The translations under genes and the position numbers were made by a program. Under the pieces are notes generated by a model that was given only the letters and a program-made list of their open reading frames with translations, did not search any database and was not told where the DNA came from. A DNA stretch of 64,000 nucleotides, from assembly GCF_020829595.1 (NCBI RefSeq), contig NZ_JAIVFW010000013.1:1-64000 (forward strand), in the 5' to 3' direction. Positions 60,798-64,000 of the stretch are shown piece by piece. This stretch comes from Nostoc sp. CHAB 5844 (GTDB lineage Bacteria > Cyanobacteriota > Cyanobacteriia > Cyanobacteriales > Nostocaceae). Every line of letters starts with the position of its first letter. Position 1 is the stretch's first letter.

Positions 60798-60870
60798 GCG
60801 TACTTGGTGAAGCAGTCCGGTCTTGGGGGTTTCCCCCATGAGGAACTGCTGAACCCGAAGGGCGGTTCGT
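60798..60870. repeat. cagtccggtcttggggg palindromic repeat
   Basis: gcagtccggtcttgggggtt and cccccatgaggaactgc can pair around a short loop, followed by gaacccgaagggcggttc. The family is shared with the block at 8637-8730 (agtcc...gtcttgg...gaacccgaagggc). Confidence 0.6.
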
Positions 60871-60904
60871 ACAATATTCTGTGCATCTTCATACAGAATT
60901 GGTA

Positions 60905-63499
60905 TTAAAACCAATTTCCTATTAATATAAAAGCTGCCCAGTGATAAGGGCGATTATAGTCTGTATTGGGATACTCTTTAAGAAAAGCTAGTTGTGTATT
61001 TCTGAGGGCTTCCGCTTTGGTAAGAGAGGGATTTTGAAATTGTTCATATAGCCGTTGCATAAATTCTGCGGTGGAAGCATCGTTGATTTGAATTAATGTT
61101 GCCAAGGTACTCCGCGCACCTGCACGAATGGCAATTCCAGCTAAACCAAGGGCGGCGCGGTTATCACCAACTGCGGTTTCACAAGCGCTAAGAATTAACA
61201 ATTCAATAGGGTTATTTTCACGAGTATTACTGCTACGTAATAAAGAGTCTAAATCACGGATATTAATCCGTTTTTCCCAGTCAAGAATGTATGTTTGCTC
61301 AGGATCGGAACTGAATTTGCCGTGGGTAGCAATATGAATAATATCAAAGTTTTGTGTTGCTAGATGTTGCCGAATTCCTTCCAGGAGAAATTTTTGATTT
61401 TCTAATTTTTTACTGCGAGGAATTTGTTGACTAATTTCTGCTAATTCAACAGCAACGTTATCAAGACTTCCCAGGCGTTCTTTCGCAAAACTGGGTGCTT
61501 TAGTTGTGCCAGCCAGTAAAGTATTAAAATTACGATCGCCCCAAGGTTGTGCGAAAAATAATTGTAACCCTGGTGTCACTACAACAGCATAATTTTCAAT
61601 CAGGTACTGCTTGCCGTCGTAAAGCATGGCTGGGGGAATATTCCGCAGTGAACCATCCATAACAAATGTTAAGGTTTTGACATGGTTTTGCGGATTTTGG
61701 AATTCTGTGGCAATTGGTTGAATTAACCAATCGTAAATTTGTTTGGCTGCGGCTTTAGTTTGGCTTAAACTGGTGCTACGTCTTCTTAAAGCAGTTAAAA
61801 GTTTCTCAACTGCGGCATCAACTCTAGTTTCCGATATATTAGCTTGAGTATAGTGACGCAAAGAATTGTTACCGGGCAGTTTGACGATAATTTCTAAGCG
61901 ATCGCCTAAAACTATAGGATAGATAATTGCCGCATTTGGATCTAAATTATCAATATTTACAGGCTCTGCCAAAGAACAAGCATCACGAAAGAAATTATCT
62001 AACTCAGCTATTTGCAACGCTTCAATCACATTTCGTGCTTGTATCAAGTTTTCTGCACTTGGTTGGGGTGCTTGCAGTAGCAAATCAACCAACTCTCGAT
62101 ACACGGGTTCTACACTTTCTCGAAAAGAAAATTGGATGTCGGGGTTCAGTGCTACTAAGTCGCTGCGTAATGATTGTAAACTTTTGACAGCTTGGGTGTA
62201 ATAGGCGATCGCTTCTTGATTCGCCTTTGGTTTTTGTTTGTGCAGCAGTCGCCCTAATTGCCATTGCCATTGATAAGTTAAATCTGAGGCGCTGATTTGA
62301 TAGGCAATTTGTAGTGCTTGTTGAGTCAAAATTTTTGCTTGATTAAATTTTAGGGCGCGTTCCTCGACTTGCCCTAAAATACCCATTGCTGTAGATTTGG
62401 CACGTAAATCTTCTAAGGTGTCAGCTTGTTTGATGGCTTGTTGCAGAAGTGCAGTGATTTTTGCTGGTGGTTGGTTTTGCCTGAGCAGAGTTTGTGCCAA
62501 ATTAATATATATGTAAACTGTGGAGCGACCAGCAGGCAACTGAGGTAATTGTGTTTGCAGTTGTGTCCACAGGGTTTCTGCGGCATTTAGTTGCTGCCTA
62601 TCCACTAATAAACTCAGTTGATTTACCTGGGCTTGAGTACGCAAAATTGGGGAAGGAGCGATCGCAGCTGCTTGTTGATAGTATACTAAAGCTGCGGTGT
62701 GCGCTTTCTGCACACGTTCAGGATATTGCAATACTTCTGCTTGTTTAGCTAGTAATCTTTCAGTATTGCCTAAACTCAGCAATCCTTTACTTTCTAAAAC
62801 AGGATTTTTTATCTGTCGTGATAAATTAATACTTTGAATTAGTAGTCGTTGGGCTGTTTTTAGTTCTCCCACTCGGTTATAAAGATTCCCAAGATTTTGC
62901 CAACCGAGCGTTTTCAAAGGTAAATCTTTCGTCTGCTGCACCTGGGTTTCTATTTGTAACAATTGCTTTTGGGCGCGACGATAAAAACCTAGCGACTGCA
63001 AAGCTTGGGCTTGACTCAGGCGACTACCCATCATTCCCTCAGCATCATTCGCTTGGCGATAGGCTGTTTCGGCTTGTTGCCAAGTTGCTAAAGCAGACTC
63101 TAACTGCCCTTTTGCTAATTGTAAGTGTGCTTGAGCATTGAGGACTTGAGCAAAGATTTGCAAATGTTGGCGCTGTGCAGATGTTGATTTTAAAAGTAGT
63201 AAACTTTCGGTAATTGCATTTTGCGCTAGTTGCCATTGTCCCAGTTTTTGATATGCCAGAGAAAGTAAACCAAGGGCTTGTGCCTGATGTAGCGGAGAGT
63301 TTTTGCTGGCATATTCTTGAGTAGCTTGTTTTAAAGTTTGGACAGCTTGAGAAAATTGCCCAACATCATAAAATTCTTTGCCAGTTTCTACCATCTGGGC
63401 AATAGATGGTTGGGCATAAACAGGCATAAATAGGTGAATATGCAAACTTAAGATTAGAGAACAAATAGCGATCGCTATCCAGCAAACAGAGCGTTTCAT
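60905..63499 (-). CDS. TPR-CHAT domain caspase-like protein
   Basis: An 864-residue protein. A signal-like hydrophobic N-terminus (residues 4-25) is followed by about eight TPR-like repeats (about 35-430), then the CHAT domain (about 555-864), a caspase/separase-like peptidase. The catalytic dyad is intact: His726 in IIHIATHGKF and Cys773 in LILSACETAVGD; the usual C-terminal YNRPYHWAAFILIGNW closes the fold. Such proteins are expanded in cyanobacteria, often near DUF928 and TPS genes, both of which occur in this window. The signal peptide places it outside the cytosol; substrate and trigger are unknown. Confidence 0.92.
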   Translation of the reverse strand: MKRSVCWIAIAICSLILSLHIHLFMPVYAQPSIAQMVETGKEFYDVGQFSQAVQTLKQATQEYASKNSPLHQAQALGLLSLAYQKLGQWQLAQNAITESLLLLKSTSAQRQHLQIFAQVLNAQAHLQLAKGQLESALATWQQAETAYRQANDAEGMMGSRLSQAQALQSLGFYRRAQKQLLQIETQVQQTKDLPLKTLGWQNLGNLYNRVGELKTAQRLLIQSINLSRQIKNPVLESKGLLSLGNTERLLAKQAEVLQYPERVQKAHTAALVYYQQAAAIAPSPILRTQAQVNQLSLLVDRQQLNAAETLWTQLQTQLPQLPAGRSTVYIYINLAQTLLRQNQPPAKITALLQQAIKQADTLEDLRAKSTAMGILGQVEERALKFNQAKILTQQALQIAYQISASDLTYQWQWQLGRLLHKQKPKANQEAIAYYTQAVKSLQSLRSDLVALNPDIQFSFRESVEPVYRELVDLLLQAPQPSAENLIQARNVIEALQIAELDNFFRDACSLAEPVNIDNLDPNAAIIYPIVLGDRLEIIVKLPGNNSLRHYTQANISETRVDAAVEKLLTALRRRSTSLSQTKAAAKQIYDWLIQPIATEFQNPQNHVKTLTFVMDGSLRNIPPAMLYDGKQYLIENYAVVVTPGLQLFFAQPWGDRNFNTLLAGTTKAPSFAKERLGSLDNVAVELAEISQQIPRSKKLENQKFLLEGIRQHLATQNFDIIHIATHGKFSSDPEQTYILDWEKRINIRDLDSLLRSSNTRENNPIELLILSACETAVGDNRAALGLAGIAIRAGARSTLATLIQINDASTAEFMQRLYEQFQNPSLTKAEALRNTQLAFLKEYPNTDYNRPYHWAAFILIGNWF

Positions 63500-63573
63500 A
63501 ATTTTGCACCTTCTGCATCAACAAAACTGGCGTTTGCCGCAGAATAAGGGTTATTTTATGCGATCTCTATACA

Positions 63574-63978
63574 TTACCAAATAGTTTGAATAGTTGTTAA
63601 GGTCTGAATTTGCACATCACGAGTAACTAGAGGAAGGCCTAAATACAGAGCAGTAGCAGCAATAATTCTATCAGGCATATCAGGAACAGTTGCCCGATCA
63701 ATTTGCTGGATTACTCCCGAAACATTACGATCTAAAGCCGCTAATACAATACCCACCTCAACGTCATCCAAAGCATTTATAGTTCGTTGTAATACCTCTT
63801 TGGCAAAGCGTCCCTTTTCAACTAAATAAACAATTTCAACCACTGAAATAGCTGACACATAAATAGGATTACCACTATTCACTGCTTGTTCCAAAGCTGT
63901 TAAGGCAGTTTTTGATAGTCTGTCTAGGTCGAAAATATACCAAATTAGAGCGTGTGTATCTATAACTACTGATGTCAT
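63574..63978 (-). CDS. PIN domain ribonuclease toxin (VapC type)
   Basis: A 134-residue PIN domain. The acidic active-site residues are visible: Asp7 in VVIDTHALIW, Glu in ISVVEIVYL, and Asp residues in VPDMPDRIIAATAL. In VapBC modules such proteins cut tRNA or rRNA and are held inactive by the antitoxin. Its ATG at 63978 overlaps the stop of an upstream ORF in a TAATG arrangement, and that ORF is cut by the window edge. The stop lies 75 bp from the CHAT gene start. Confidence 0.88.
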   Translation of the reverse strand: MTSVVIDTHALIWYIFDLDRLSKTALTALEQAVNSGNPIYVSAISVVEIVYLVEKGRFAKEVLQRTINALDDVEVGIVLAALDRNVSGVIQQIDRATVPDMPDRIIAATALYLGLPLVTRDVQIQTLTTIQTIW

Positions 63979-64000
63979 TAAATAATATCCCTGGGGAAGT
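63978..64000 (-). CDS. Partial ORF, probable antitoxin of the PIN toxin
   Basis: Only the last six codons (FPRDII and stop, TAA at 63978-63980 on the minus strand) lie in the window. The TAATG overlap with the PIN gene is the usual antitoxin-toxin junction. The family cannot be determined from so little sequence. Confidence 0.4.

Overview
The window looks like chromosomal DNA of a filamentous, probably heterocyst-forming, cyanobacterium (Nostocales: Nostoc, Tolypothrix, Calothrix or a relative). The evidence is the psbY gene for photosystem II, the cyanobacterial ndhAIGE gene order, a Tab2 homologue, many GCGATCGC (HIP1) octamers, short tandem heptanucleotide repeats (gaagtat, ccattga, cttttgc and others) in many spacers, and families typical of cyanobacteria (PEP-CTERM, DUF928, CHAT, TPS haemagglutinin-like, DUF29, KTSC, TIGR02652). 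I see no prophage, insertion sequence with a transposase, CRISPR array or biosynthetic cluster. The order of housekeeping and accessory genes looks vertically inherited but is heavily decorated with small repeats.

Layout. 0.4-6.5 kb: sixA, gltA, then ndhA-ndhI-ndhG-ndhE and nadK on the + strand, ended by a clear hairpin terminator; every ndh spacer carries its own heptad array. 6.7-10.9 kb: a gene relic, a PmbA/TldD-like protease gene, tab2 and a short-chain dehydrogenase, all on the - strand, with MITE-like elements. 11-13.3 kb: a 56-residue unknown ORF, a DUF6174 protein and a PEP-CTERM protein. 13.3-18.9 kb: a - strand operon DUF2243, DUF4129, DUF4350, MoxR ATPase, four-helix-bundle protein, DUF58; this MoxR module contains a nine-unit 21-bp tandem array and a cassette bounded by inverted heptads. 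19.5-26 kb: LemA with a TPR-DUF3137 partner, then a 1199-residue secreted TPS exoprotein.

26-36 kb: a SpoU-type RNA methylase, two tRNA-Leu genes (CAG and CAA anticodons), murA (apparently without a canonical start codon), an M48 protease, a DUF4351/Rpn-like protein, a lactate/glycolate-type FMN oxidase, an L,D-transpeptidase, DUF29, and several decayed fragments (alpha/beta-hydrolase-like, DJ-1/PfpI, RTX). 36-47.5 kb: a Panacea-antitoxin/RelE-like toxin pair, an Hsp70-type ATPase, UvsE endonuclease, methionine aminopeptidase, a frameshifted LRR protein, a cupredoxin, a double M16 peptidase, a VOC protein, TIGR02652 with a coupled 55-residue ORF, and a gamma carbonic anhydrase.

47.7-64 kb: psbY, a GH10-like (GHL10) hydrolase, a NagX-like membrane acyltransferase, a GH13 amylase-family enzyme, a biliverdin-type bacteriophytochrome hybrid kinase followed by a second REC-GAF-kinase, a KTSC protein, DUF928, a CHAT-TPR protease, and a VapC-type PIN toxin whose antitoxin runs off the right edge.

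Common threads. Heptad and palindromic repeats have entered not only spacers but also coding sequence: a linker of the M16 peptidase, the C-terminus of the DUF4129 protein, and the hydrophobic cores of two signal peptides. Two genes are broken by apparent single-base losses in homopolymers, so sequencing error must be excluded before calling them pseudogenes.
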